A stretch of DNA of 64,000 bases from Cyclospora cayetanensis. Taxonomy: Eukaryota; Apicomplexa; Conoidasida; Eucoccidiorida; Eimeriidae. The stretch spans positions 124,001 to 188,000 of the forward strand of contig NW_020312436.1 in assembly GCF_002999335.1 (NCBI RefSeq), given 5' to 3'. Below are positions 45,301 to 57,387 of this stretch, piece by piece (the stretch's first letter is position 1; each line of letters begins with the position of its first letter). The position numbers were made by a program, and so were the translations under genes. The notes beneath the pieces are model-generated. The model was not told the DNA's origin. It saw only the letters and a program-made list of their open reading frames with translations, and did not search any database.

Positions 45301-47727
45301 ATCTGCTGGGCGGCAATCATTTCGCCTAGGCCACGGCCAAGCTGTCTCAGAGTCAAGTTCTCCGTCACGTCCAATCCCGCCTCCGGAGGGGGCTGAAGGA
45401 GAAAGTAGGTCACTCTTAAGCCGCCGCACGACCTTTTCGGCGCGGCTACCCTCTTCAGCCACTTTCTGCGCAGCGAGCCTATTGCCAAGAAGACGCCACG
45501 ATTGATGCAGATCTGCTGGGGGCTGCTGGGGGGCGTTTTGTCTCTCGCGGTGTCTCAGCCACAGCAGAGCATGAACCTGGTGTCTGAACAGGCCTCCTGT
45601 TGCGCTTCGGCGACCTCTTCCACCTGCAACTGCCCCCCTCCTAGCTGCCGCTGGTAAGTTACCCGGTATACGCTGCAGTCCGCCTTCTTCCCCATCCGAC
45701 TCTTCCCAGAAGGGCCGGACACCCGGAGAATGAATCCAGGAAGAGCCAACCGCCTCTAAGCCAGACACAACAACTTGCGCTGCTACCCAGTGCGCCTTAG
45801 ATGTGCAGGAAAAGACAGCGAGAGACAGCGGGTCGAGGAGACACAGCACACGGTGCAGCTGGAGGGAAGACAATGCACACAAGCGGCAGGGGCAAGGGGC
45901 CGCACATGGACTGCTCAGTCCCTTTTGCTGCTGCGGCTGATGGCTCTTTGGAGTGTGCTGCTGTGGTGTGTCCTCTGGAGATGCGACCTCTGAGCTGTGC
46001 AAGGCTCTCAAGGAAGCAGCCGTCGAAAGCGCATCTACGCTAGGGCCGGCTTGTGGCTGTACCGGCCGCCCTTGAAGCCCCTGAGAAGCACAGGCACGGT
46101 GCAGTAGCTGTGAAAAGGCTGCGCTTCCCTTGCCGTCGACAGCAGGATCCACCTTAACACCCCACCCACGCGCTGCAGCAAAATCAAAGTGGCGAGCGAC
46201 GGTGGCTGCCTGGGGCGCAAGCGCACAGTGCAGGAGACACCCCCAGCCTCCACAAATGCAAGGGCCCCTCATAATGGCCGCTTCCACTGCCTCAAGCCAC
46301 AATCGGCTATGTATTTTTTCCCTCTCCTGCCGCTGGTGCAGCTCGTACAGCCCGTGCGAACCCTCGAAGGCGGGGTCATGTGCCTGCTGCATGAGGCCTC
46401 CCGGTAGCGACGCTTCCAACAAAGCCGCGGCGAAAGCCAGGAAGTGTCGCCATTCCTCTAAGTCCGTAGCATTCAGTATGCTGGCTCTCAGTGCCTGCCA
46501 TTCTCTCGAAGCGGAGGCTAGCAACCCCCCGTGTCTCCCCTCACTCGCTAACTTCGCCGCCGCAGAGAGCTGCATGCCCTGTACTGCCTTCAGCTGAGCC
46601 TCTCCCCCCTGATATTGATAGGGCCGCTTAATCACGGCAAGGGCAAGAGGCGTGAGCACAGGGGGAGGCTCCTTAAGCAGCAGCGAAATACTCTGCAAAG
46701 GGAAGGAGAGAGGCAACAGGTGCTGGAGCACGAAGGCTTCAGCTGACGAGATGGAAAAAGAAACGGGGCGGTCCCGAGACGCGGATCCCCGAAGACAGTC
46801 GCTGCAGCCACAGATAGACAAGCTTTGTTCACAGGCAGCTCTACAACCCCCCGTAAACTACCTCAACAACTGTGCCACGACTGGTCAGTCTCCTACGCTG
46901 CTTGCCGCCGCTGAGCTTGGTATGAGGGGTACTAAACATTAGACAGAAGCGTACGAGGGCTTCTGAACTTTAACCAGCGGTCCGCCTCCCTTTCATTCGA
47001 AATTTGGTTTTACAGGGTTGATGCAAAGTGCTCACCTCAAGTTCACCCATACGCACAGACAAACGTAAGAGGCCTCTTGTTCAAGCGTGGAGCTCTCTTG
47101 AGATATTTCTCGACCTCCTTCAGCATTAGAGCAGCCATTCCAAGGACCAGGAGAAGAGAAAAAAGAGGTTTTACAGGCGTCTAGCCTTTTCCCGTTTGTG
47201 CAGGCGGCTCGGAGGTGGGACGCCAAATCCATGGCCTGCCTCCTGCGCTCCTTCTCCCCCCGCTGCTTATCATCCTGAGGCGCAAAAGGAAAAGTATTTT
47301 GAGGGATGCTTGAGGCAAGCTGGCGCACGCACTCAAAACTTTTGGACGTCGATACGCGTACGGTCGGAGGCACCAGCAACACGACTCCATACAGCAAAGC
47401 ATGCCCAGTATTTAGCTGCCTAACAGGCTGCGGCAAATATCCTAGTGCTTCAAGCCTAGAACTCGGCAGCTACGCACGGGGTTCAGGCTTTGCTGATCAC
47501 CAACGAGGCCCTGTTGATGCACTGAGAGCCACTCTCCTTCTGTAGACCAAAGCCCAACACAACAGGAGCAGCAGAACATTGGGCGAGACGAACTGCATTG
47601 TAAGGTCAAGGCCGTTTGCTAAGCTGATATTGAAACGTAGAGCCTTCATAGACGACTGGAGAGAGCCTTCACTCGCTCTGGAAATGTGTGCCTTCTCCTG
47701 TAGCTGGTCGCTGCCAGAGTTTCCCAT
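36391..47727 (-). CDS. Giant F-box / SNF2-helicase / RING protein
   Basis: Sixteen exons: 47727-47548, 47415-47036, 46801-44552, 44209-44044, 43998-43811, 43492-43255, 43115-42576, 42404-41866, 41413-41258, 41040-40723, 40147-40040, 39483-39337, 39109-37735, 37577-37276, 37041-36877, 36552-36391. They give about 2,400 residues if one missing base near 41321 is allowed for. Domains in order are an F-box-like segment (ALSSLQLHRVLCLLDPLSL, near 45780-45885), SNF2 motif I DDPGLGKTLSLLSL, motif Ia LVICPPFLARHW, motif II AVDEGH, motif III RWVLTGTP, a treble Cys/His zinc module (CDMCCQKI...PCRMLHLLCSSC, then CPLCWPWCP), helicase motifs LLLSTSVGAHGLDL and VVARAHRMG. The DEGH box and interposed RING place it near RAD5/HLTF. 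The F-box plus RAHRMG resembles the plant F-box/SNF2 protein At3g54460, as I remember it. A nuclear role in chromatin or damage response, possibly with ubiquitin ligase activity, is inferred. The first exon is the weakest. Confidence 0.9.
36553..36876 (-). other. GC-AG intron in the SNF2 gene
   Basis: On the coding strand the exon ends ...GAGCAGCAG and the intron starts GCACGT. The next exon follows CTCTGCAG and reads VVARAHRMG. Only this junction gives the SNF2 consensus 'EQQ-VVARAHRMG' in frame. The nearest GT (four bases further) breaks it. Confidence 0.75.
41258..41413 (-). other. Exon with an apparent one-base frame break (SNF2 gene)
   Basis: The exon enters as WVLTGTPTN...ICEFLRHP and leaves in another frame as FDESPHVYGSAEEAKF, with a phase-0 donor at 41258. 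One base is missing at the TTT run (41321-41323, AAA on the plus strand). Both flanking frames match the family's expected sequence. It could be an assembly error, a pseudogene lesion or frameshifting; it is described here, not corrected. Confidence 0.7.
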
Positions 47728-49934
47728 TGGGTTTTGCCTACTAGCACAATGAAGGGCTAGCCTAGGATATCATCTAAAGTCTGAACCCTCATACTTGTAG
47801 CAGGCTCGGCTGCCTCCGAGGAGCAGTATCTGAATCAGCATAGTGCAAAGGTCCCTCACCCCTCAAGCCAATGAACTGCGCAGCACTGGGGCCGGAGAGC
47901 AACAGGAAGCCCAAGGGTGCCCAGGCATGCTGCGGCAGCTGCCATAGGTACCCCTGTCCTCCGGTTGATACTGAGCATGTACTTCTAGAGGGCTTGTACA
48001 GCTCATAATACGCGGAAGCCGCGCTTTTCATCCTGGTTATGTGCGCACTCAGCGTCAAAGTCCGTTGGTGCTTTCATTGAATGTGGCGCTGGCAGCTGCT
48101 GCCACAGTGTCCATGGATGCAAGGGACCTGAAGGCCAAACATGGAATAAAAAAGACTGACAGAACCGGGGAATTTGCACGCCGCAGTGCCACCCACATGT
48201 GGTCGGCACGCCTCTGCGTGACTTAGGTCGATGCCCAGCAGAAGAGACACTGAGACATTCGCCCTAGTTATTGCTGCTCTTGAGGCGAATTCTCCTCACA
48301 CTTGGAATACGAAGCTATGCAGTGGGAGAAGAAGAACGCCGATGCGGCGAGAATCCTCGGAATCACTGCCGAAACCTGGGGGCAGAGGAGCTAAGTTAAA
48401 GGAGGAAGTAAGGTTATTACCGTGCAACAGGCACAGAGTGCCAGACCACAGAAAAACAGGCAGAAGATCAGTGTAGGCGACGGAAGATCTTTTGGGAACG
48501 TGGACGGAGGCGCGAAGTCGAATGGCAGCAAAGCAACGGAGCAGCTGCCGAGCGGTTAAGGGGGGCCCGGCTTAATAGACGGGGTGTGCGCGAATTAGGG
48601 TACAGCTGCTCTGGTTAACGTCATTGTAAGGAGCAGCGCAGTAAAGTGCAGAAGAAGGAACTTGGAACGGCCTGCATCGTAACTGCCGAATGACCTCGTC
48701 TTGTACCTAGAGGGCACCAGGGTCTCGGGGAGAAGAGAGGACGTGGTGACAGTTTTGTACGATGAAGCTTCTAAGCCAGCTGCTAGCTACATATTACAAT
48801 TCAGTGAATCTCGAAGTGCAGAAAGGAGATATTACATGAATAAATAGCCTTCGGCAAGTTCCAGTAGGCCGGTGTCGCTCCGAGCCACCCCAGAAAACAC
48901 GCAACTCAAGCTAAGCAAACAGCCATCATATCCACGCACCGCTGAAATATGTACCGAAAAGTCGACACATTAGTCAAGGCCTTCAAGGGAAACCCCCGTG
49001 CTGCCTCCCGCCAACGAGATAGCTTAGATTATGGATCTTGGAAATGCGCCCGGGTGTTGCGGTGCCCCAACATATCAGCTCCACACGGTTCACATGACAA
49101 GACCCGTCACAAGGCATATGGAGATCACTTGGGATCGTTTCGCCAAAATAAGTCTAGCGCCCCGCATGGAAAGGACACCACTATCTTGGGCACCGCGAGA
49201 AGGCATTCTTAACGGGGAGAACAGGAATACAGGCTCATAATGAGTCATATGATCGAGTATTTCACCGATGCCGCTCTCTTGCTCTACCCATTCGCCGGTA
49301 TCCTTCTCTGAGCAGCTAATGTGTCACAGAACTGTTCCTCCAAACGGATGGAGCGGCCTTTGCGTAGGTCGAGCCCCTGCTTTAGCGTATGTAGACTCTA
49401 CAGAGCCTACTACAGCTAGACGACTCGCACCACGATAAATACCAGAAAGTTCTGGTACATTTTAAAATGTAGAGGCACTCCTTAAACTCTACTGCAGTTT
49501 AAAGCGCCGTCATGAGCGCGCAAAAGACAGAGGCAGCCTCACACAGAGAGTGGGGTCCTCTTGGATTCAGTGAGGAATTGTGGACACAGTCAGGGTGCAC
49601 GTCCAGCGGACAGCAAACAGTGCTGCTCTCCATCCGTTCGTGCTGCACCTCACGACTTTCTGTGCATATTCTTCGACAGAATCCCGTTCCGTCCAAACTT
49701 GGGCCTAGCCTGGTTTTAGCACCACTGCGAGAGCTGCATCTTGGAGGATTTACGGCGTACATGCTCTGAGCGGAGAGGCACGCACTGCCACTGTTGCAGA
49801 GAGAGAGAGAGAGAAATAGAGCTGCCGGTTATTGCTTCGCAGACCTGCAGCGTTGTGGTAGGGCCCTCATTTGCCTGTGGGTAGCTGCACTGTAAGGGCA
49901 GTACAAGTCCACGAATGGACACAAATGGGCACCC
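47728..49934. other. No gene recognised
   Basis: 2.2 kb between the SNF2 start side and the stop of the ERH gene (both minus strand). Only short frames without domains on either strand. Promoter of the SNF2 gene expected in the left part. Confidence 0.5.
49797..49820. repeat. (GA)n microsatellite
   Basis: Run of GA dinucleotides just downstream of the ERH stop codon, on the 3' side of the gene. Confidence 0.85.
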
Positions 49935-50989
49935 CTAGGCTTGGGCCTGACGCTTCAGGTGCTTAAAGACCTGGTCCTTTATCCATGCCTTGTTGTGGGG
50001 CGTATATGCATTCATCTCGCTGTCATGTCTGCACAAGAAGCAGCAGCATCCCGTAACTATCACTGCTAAAGGAAAACATACTCCTTTTCGCAAGAGCAAT
50101 ATCCGCCACATTCGCCACGCTTCCACAGAATCTACAAACCTACACATGGAGACGTGGTGGCCCACATGTAAAGACACGTGGAGGTTCCTTTCAGGACCTT
50201 GATATTCTAGGCCGAATGCCTCTCCCCCCCCTTCCCCCTCACTCAGCCCCCTAATAAAACGCAGGTGTAGGTGTGCTGCCCACTCAACTACCCCACAATC
50301 CTGTCTCGTCCCAGACTGCTTGCCGCACGCCATGGGCATCGGCTTAGCTCACACGAGAGCACATAAGTCCTTGACTGAGTCCAGATATCCGAAAAGGTCG
50401 CCAACGTCATAAGTGATATGACGGAGCTGCGGGTTTGACGCCTTGAGACCCTGCTCGTACAGCTGGCAGACGCCATCCATTGCGTCTCCTACTGAGTCGT
50501 ACTCCAGGTAAGTCCGACTCTCGCGCCTGTCCGAGAATTGTACCAACAATATTGTGTGTGGCTGCAACAAGCACCATATCACACGGCCCTCAAGACGCAA
50601 CTAAAACCCCCTGCACACACCCCAGCGCTCACCAGGAAGCAAGAACGAAGAAAACCCACAGACAGAGAGAACGTGCACAGACACTAATCCCGCTGCAACT
50701 TCTCTGAAGCGGATTTTCCGCTCGCGCAAATACCCTCTCATCTACGCCCAGGCCTGCTACCTGAGAGCTTCCCTCAGCTAGCAGCTCTGCTAATGGCTCA
50801 GCAAGAAGCAGCAAGTCACGCATTCTGCAATTTAGAGGACTTTGAGGTTCCACGTTAACGGTGCATGAGGCCTTTGTCGTCTGCAGAAGTGTCCGGTATC
50901 CCACGTGCAGGAAAAAGAGGAATCTGCTAAATTAGGCTAAAGGAATCGGAACCGGCAACAGCAGCTAAGTATTTGATCTGGCTCACCAT
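49935..50989 (-). CDS. ERH: Enhancer of rudimentary homolog (ERH)
   Basis: The model is exon 1 (50989-50987, ATG only), exon 2 (50561-50353) and exon 3 (50028-49935), giving 101 residues against 104 in animals. It reads MPHTILLVQFSDRRESRTY, then GVCQLYEQGLKA, ITYDVGDLFGYLDSVKDLC, and the C-terminal YTPHNKAWIKDQVFKHLKRQ. These match ERH signature blocks (SHTILLVQ, ITYDISQLFDFIDDL, PYNKDWIKEKI). ERH is a small dimeric nuclear protein that binds RNA-processing partners. Exons 2 and 3 are secure and join in phase 2 (GT|GTGAGC to GTGCAG). Exon 2 has no in-frame ATG upstream of its acceptor: a stop precedes it. An upstream exon is therefore required, and ATG|GTGAGC at 50989-50984 supplies exactly one Met in phase. 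The alternative is an N-terminal extension from blocks at 50760-50900 and 51000-51160. Confidence 0.92.
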
Positions 50990-53900
50990 TGTGAATAAGG
51001 GTATCAGGTGCCTGTCGCTAACGGCTGGTGGGGTTGCCTCTTGCTCTGAGAGGGATGGCCCAAAGCACTCTTTGCTGTCCGTCCAGCGAATAGGGGTTGG
51101 TGGAGCGCAACAGGATCTGCCGCAAACGCCACGCACAGCGCTCAGACTACTCTCCTCCAAGCGCAGCGCCTGTTCATGCAGATGCCCTGAATACCAAAGC
51201 TGTCGCTGAGTCGTTTACAAAGGCACGTATGGGTCTGCAGGGAAGCGCTCAGTATGGTGGGCCTCGTGATGCTGATGGATTTGGATGCTGTTGCCTCTGC
51301 AAGCAGATCGATAGCAGACTGATGAAGGCAGCAAGCAGAACCCCTCAAATGACCAGTCAATCAGCAGGAGGCCCGCAAAGGGGTGGCCGCCGAGAGCTAT
51401 AGGGGCAAACAAGACAGAGACAAGAATAGCATCAAAGTATCCCTGCAGGTAGTGCAGGAAAGAATAAAGAAGCAAGTGAGGAGGGAATTAACGTGCTTTA
51501 AAGACTATGAGGCTAAAAAAAGCAAAGGCCCTCGAAGGCTCCAACTGGGCCCTGTGGCCAGCCCATAACGCATGCACGCTAAATAAGATATTTTGCCTCC
51601 AATTGGCTGGTGCCAATTCAGGCATTATTCATTTTTTGCGTTTATATATTACTAATGCGAATGGTTTCATCCGATACACCTAAGATTACCCAACCTTCTT
51701 TTACAAGTCTACTTGACAAGCCTCCAGCTCTTCGCCCTGGTGGTGCCCACTAGCTGCAGTGTATCCAATCTTAGCACGAAACCCCTTAATTCTTGACCCT
51801 TAACCCTCAGCATGACTGGTAAGCCTGCTGCTCCAGTCATCGGTTGGACTACCTGCTTCAGTGAATGCGGTATTTGATTCCGATGCTGTGCATCCGTACA
51901 CAGTGTGGACGGGTTAAACAGTGGCTGACTGGAATCGAAGGAAAAGCTCCTTGAGATGGACATCCAAATATAAGGCCTCCTTTCCATTGCGGCAAACAGG
52001 GGTGGGCTTGCGCTGTACCAAAGATATAGAAAAGGGGAACCTTATCTCTCTGCGGCGTGAATAACGCTCTGAATGCAGATGGTTAAGCTACACTTGAGCA
52101 CATTATACTACACTACTTGAATACGATTATAAATCTGTAAAGACCTGGCCAGCTCGCTTATCTGCTCGTGTACCGCATGTTTTGTAAAGTGGATTTCGCT
52201 CGGTACAAAAAGCTGCAATATTGTGTGACTAGGCACTAGATGCTGTGTGCTACCAGTATTGAACGGTCGGAGCATTGAAACGGTGCATCCTCGAAGGCCC
52301 TATGGGCCCCTCTTACCTCATTTAAAAAGCAATCCAAGTGGCGTGGGCCGACGAAGGCCGAAACCCGTTAAGGAACCACTCAATGGCTTGCTATTTTGTT
52401 TGTTTGCATTCAGTTAATTGTAGCCCTATGAACGACTTAGATGCATCATTACGCTTGCTGCTACCTCATACTATCATGTAAATGCTGGCCGCTCATCTAC
52501 TGGCTGTGGATGCAGTAGGACCTCATATTTTTCTAAAATGGTTGCCTAGTTTTAGAAGGGCAAATGGCAATTTAGTGGTTTCCTCCTTAGGCAACATTTT
52601 GTCAAAACAACTCTCAGTTGATGGACTTGTTGGGGCCAAGCAAATGTGACAGTAGCTCCACACCTGGTAGATGTAGTTAACTTCCAGTCAATAAAATGTT
52701 CACGGATTGGTTGATGAATTTATACCAAACATAAAAGCGAGCCAACTGTAAGGCTCGGTAGGCGCTCGAAGACTTTATCAGCCTGATATAGGTGTTCTCC
52801 GCCTTTTACCCCCATACTAAGAAAAAAGGCTACTTGCAGCATATTTAGTTTAGGGAGAAGCAGTTCAATGGTGACTCTTTTCAAGTAGAGAAAGTCGTCT
52901 GCCTGCATTAATCCTACACATTAAGCTTTCACACAAGCCCTCTTTTTCGTCGAGGTGGGCTCAACTACAAGCTGTGAGCGAAATGAGAATGTTGGAGCGC
53001 AAAAGCTATCAGTATATTGGTACATCGCGAAATGCAAAACTTTGTGCAACAAAAGCCACAACTTGGACGAACAGCTGCTTTGTCAGTGGTTCTCCCCGGG
53101 CCCACCTGCAGTGTCACGTCAGTTGGTGGCAAGACAAGCAGTGACTCAGCAATAAAACGAGGGACCAGTGACGCTTTCCCAAATAATGGTCTAGATGGAC
53201 CACTAGAGGCTGTAAGATCAAACGAGCGCAGCTCCTGTATCGTTGTATGAAAAGTTAGAAAAAAGTCCAGACTTACAACCCATCAAACTCGGGTCGACAG
53301 GTTTAACAAACTGTATAAGGTGAAAGAGAAAAGAAACCCATAAAGGACTCCGTGCTCTTGAGCAGCACTAGATATCCCCTAGACAACGCAAGTGTTTCTG
53401 TTGTGGGATATTGAGTCGTGTAGTCCAGAACTGCAAGCGCATTCAAAAAGCCAAAGACCTTGACCAACGAAACGGGGCTCAGCGGATGCAGGTTGCTTGG
53501 TGAGCACAGAAAACACATCAGAGGACCGGAAATGCCCTCCAGACTGCAGGGTAGGGAATGGGCTTACTGATGGAAGAGCCGCAGATAGGTACCCATCATC
53601 GGTCATTCGTACCTACCAAATAATTTCTCGTCACTTTCATCGTTTCAGCGAAACCCCAGCAGGGATATCCAAAGAGATAACCCGAACATAATGCGCTGTG
53701 TTGGGATGTAGAAAAATGCCTAGACTGTCTATACGGGTGTCATTCTTCTTCCTAGAGTAGCCAGTAGTCTTTATTGTGCCGTACGAAGAGTTTTAGGATT
53801 TTGATAGCCCTAGAGCCGTTTGCCTGCTTGGCTTCCTCCTGCAGCAAGATTTCACAATGCAGTTCACTATGGGCCTCACCAATGTACATAAATACTTTTG

Positions 53901-56900
53901 TCTATGATGACCCACGGTGTTTATTAAACCTGCGCGACTCCGATGCTTTTGCCACTCATGCATTTGGCATTACTGCCAAGAATAAGAATGGTAGGAGGAT
54001 GAATCACAGCCATATTGAGCATGCCCTCTGTGATCCAGAACAAAGCAAGCACTCTGTAGTCTGTACACTCTGACTTCGCTCTGCAATGACCTTTCGCACA
54101 AAGCACGGGATCATGTTTCATAAGTCCAAGATGGGATTCACATTGCAGCACTGTTATCCCCGGCTTGCCAGCAGTCAAAGCCGCACAATCTGCAAAACCA
54201 AGCCCTTACAAGTCGTAAGCTTCATGAATGGATCAAGTCTAATGTAAATTTGACTTCATGGTCAGACTTTCGAAGGCAAAAGGTCAGGCTAGCGTCTATG
54301 TCGTTGCAGACCAAGTAAAATACGCGCGTTTTATACCATACTCCAGGTCTATCACAGCTTAATCAATCGCTCATGTATCCTCATCTCATGGCTGGAAGCT
54401 TCATATTTCTCAGGAGTATCGTGATGTTTGGGAATCTGAGATTTGGGAATGCGTTCTGGCGTGAATCCATGACCTGCCTGCGCAATTATTATAACATGAC
54501 CACTGCTGTCGTAGCTAAGACAAGTGGGCAGACAAAGCCCACGACCCGCACCCTCCTGCACTGCTTGCAGTCTTCTGCCCGCAAAAACCCAAGTGCCTGG
54601 CTTGGCTTTCTTCCTTGTGCTGAGTGGGCTCAATCTACAAAAATGCACTCGGTGCACTTCCGCATCCCTGGCATGCACTAGGGAAAATCTCTCTGCTTGG
54701 GGCCTGGACCCTGTGGTCCATGGTCAGTAGACACCCTTAGCAGCAGAAAGATTCGAAGACGAGCTGGCTAGTGGACGCGAATATATGCGCAAAGATGAAG
54801 AGAAACAAGGGAAGAACAATGATATGCTGCAACCCGCTGCGGGTTTCGAGCCTGATTGTTTGGTCCAGCTGGACCAGCAGGTTCTATGAGGTTTACGGGG
54901 GGTTTACCAGACGAAAAAATTTGCGGTCAGGTTCCTAGGATCGTTTGCGGTTTTCTCACATATCGCATTTCTTTCGTACTCCATCAAATTCCCCGATAGT
55001 TGGACGTGCCACAGCACTTGTGAGTATTGGATACCCAAAAGAATGTTCGATTCTGCAAACGTTTTGCTGATCTTGCCGAGTAGGCAAGTGACCCGTGTGT
55101 TGGTAGAGGATCCACAGAGAGGCAGGCGGTAAAAGTGCTGGTACCTAAGACTAAAGCATTGAATTCTTGGATTCTTAAGCGCCGATGGCATACTACATGG
55201 AAGTTTTGAGTGAAATAGGGTGACGAACGTCAACTTCAATGGTTGAGAAAAAAGCAGCTGCGAGTTTGGTTATTTGAGGAAAACGGCTCGGTTTGGTTAA
55301 CAAGACTAGTCGCCATGGACGATATTCCTTGCGCGCTGATGTAGCTATCCTTCCCCAGCACATGCTCTGTCTGAAATCATTGGTTCACCTATGTGTATCG
55401 CAATCCTAAATTTCCGTCTCTTGCACTTTTGTGGCTTTGAAATTGATTATACTGCATGCATCAGCTGTTTTCCCAAGAGGTCACTTTATGGCGCGCGAAA
55501 GCTTTGCTAAGCTCGTGTGCTTTTTTGATTCTGTTTACACAATTGACTCGTGTTCCTCTGTCTCTTACCGGGAAGCTCACTAACCTAGCGCTTCGATGAC
55601 AGCGAGCCATCGCGTTGCAGCGGTCCTGTTGGTGCGGTGCCTCGCCCGTTGTTGCCTAATATGCGTGTGTGCCTGTCTTTGCAAGAAGTCTTGTAAAAGG
55701 TTGATGCACACTTCGTGTTTCTCACCTGCACTGTTATTTCGCATTTCTTCTGCCTGGACAGTGGCGATAAGGCGGGAACTCTTCCCCTACCTTGCACGCA
55801 GTTGGTCTCGCAGTGCAGGTACGGAGCAACACGGCGGCGTATTTTTTAGTCGGTGGAAAGGATGTGGCGGACCAAGCTACACTTACACTTTCTACTACAC
55901 TACCTATGTTTATACCAGTTTTTTGTCAGTGCTCAACCCTAGGTCTGTCCATACGTTCTTTTTGTTTATTGCAAAGTAATGGAAGTCGATAAAAGAGGAC
56001 GCAACATGTTCCTCTGCTCCAGATGCAATGTGCAAATAGTTGTGGACGAGTACTTGGAGCGTGGAACTACGCGCATCCTAATTGTTGCTCTCCCCGTATG
56101 TGGAGAACTTCGAGGGTCGCGGACAGGTGAAGGCGGGAGGGATGTTTGGAAAACAACGAACTTTATAACAAGTTTGTATCGGGTGTGGAGTTACGTGTCT
56201 CCCTATAAAGAATTTAGACGGGGAGTTACAGCAACTCCATCAACATCGCTGTAGCCTACCGAAAAATTCGTATTGAGCCACCACCGAGAAATAAACTCAC
56301 AGACCGTACGTTTACAGAGGCAGGAGGCTAACTGGCTCCGATTCCTCAACTACGTGTGTAAAGGCAGACAGAGCAATGCGTGTGCACGGTTATAGTAGTG
56401 AAAAACACGGTTCCCTGCCTCACTTAATCATGCCGGGAAAACAGCCGTATTAGCTTTCCGAAGCCATGTTCCTTAGGAGGACGGTGCATGCCCGCTCTGC
56501 TACGAAGGCTGATGGCGTACAACAGATATTTGTGTTTCCGCCCGGTGTTACTTTATGCAGTCCTCTGCACAGGCTTCTACCTTCCATAAAGTGTCGTTTA
56601 CAGGAAACTTCCTTTTAAACATCGTTAATTTACCCCGAGAGACCTTACAAAAGTAAGGCTGTATTGGGCCTTACTGCCTATCTGTGGCAGTAAGGGTGGT
56701 CCCTACACTGATTAGATTATCGCCTCACACCGTACCACAGGGTCAACTAGACATGCTTAGAGCTGGTAACAAATCTTGGATACAAAACCAAGAGGTCATT
56801 CCTAGTATGTTGAAGGGTAGTGACGGTGAACTGTACGCATGTTCCGCCAAAAAGTGCACTAACGGATCCAGAGAAAAAAGTTACTAAATTTTGTGACGCC

Positions 56901-57387
56901 GCTTGAAACTTAACAATCAAGGGACATTTCGCGTTCTTGAGGCCAAAAATGCAAACTGGAGTCACTGAGATCACATATTGGGGCTGCCCGCCACGCATGC
57001 ATGCGGAAATGGTCAACGGGGCTGTTGTATGCACACACGCATTCCTAAACGGCAATCACCCTTACAAGGAAGGCAGGTTGTGGAGAGAACCCTCATAAGC
57101 TCTCTGGGAGAGCGTCTTCAGGATAATGATACTCCTGGTGACTCCGAGAGTCGTGACGCATTTCCACAGCACTCATCTGGTTTTTTAGTTAAATCGTGAT
57201 ATAAAAACAGTAGTAATGCTAACTAGATGCCTCGACGGCTTTTGAGTGAAGTGTGAAGCTCCTATCCGACACCTACCATGAATGATCAACCTAGCCCATT
57301 TGCCCCTGTTGGTAGCCCCCATTCAGACATTTGTTGACTTCTCTCAACATAAGTTCTTCTATTGGCCTTCCACATTTTTCTTAAGGC
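50990..57387. other. Gene-poor, AT-richer region
   Basis: 6.4 kb with no recognisable domain on either strand. The longest frames (55596-55979 plus, 55979-56254 plus, 51709-51987 minus, 51383-51568 plus) lack splice series or family motifs. Codon triplet repeats typical of the flanking genes are missing. It could be decayed mobile DNA or long spacer; nothing proves either. Confidence 0.55.

Noticed and set aside
55596..55979. 127-residue frame with a hydrophobic Cys-rich start, considered as a secreted protein
   Set aside because: No signal cleavage pattern, no splice series and no domain; the region is AT-rich and open by chance in several frames.
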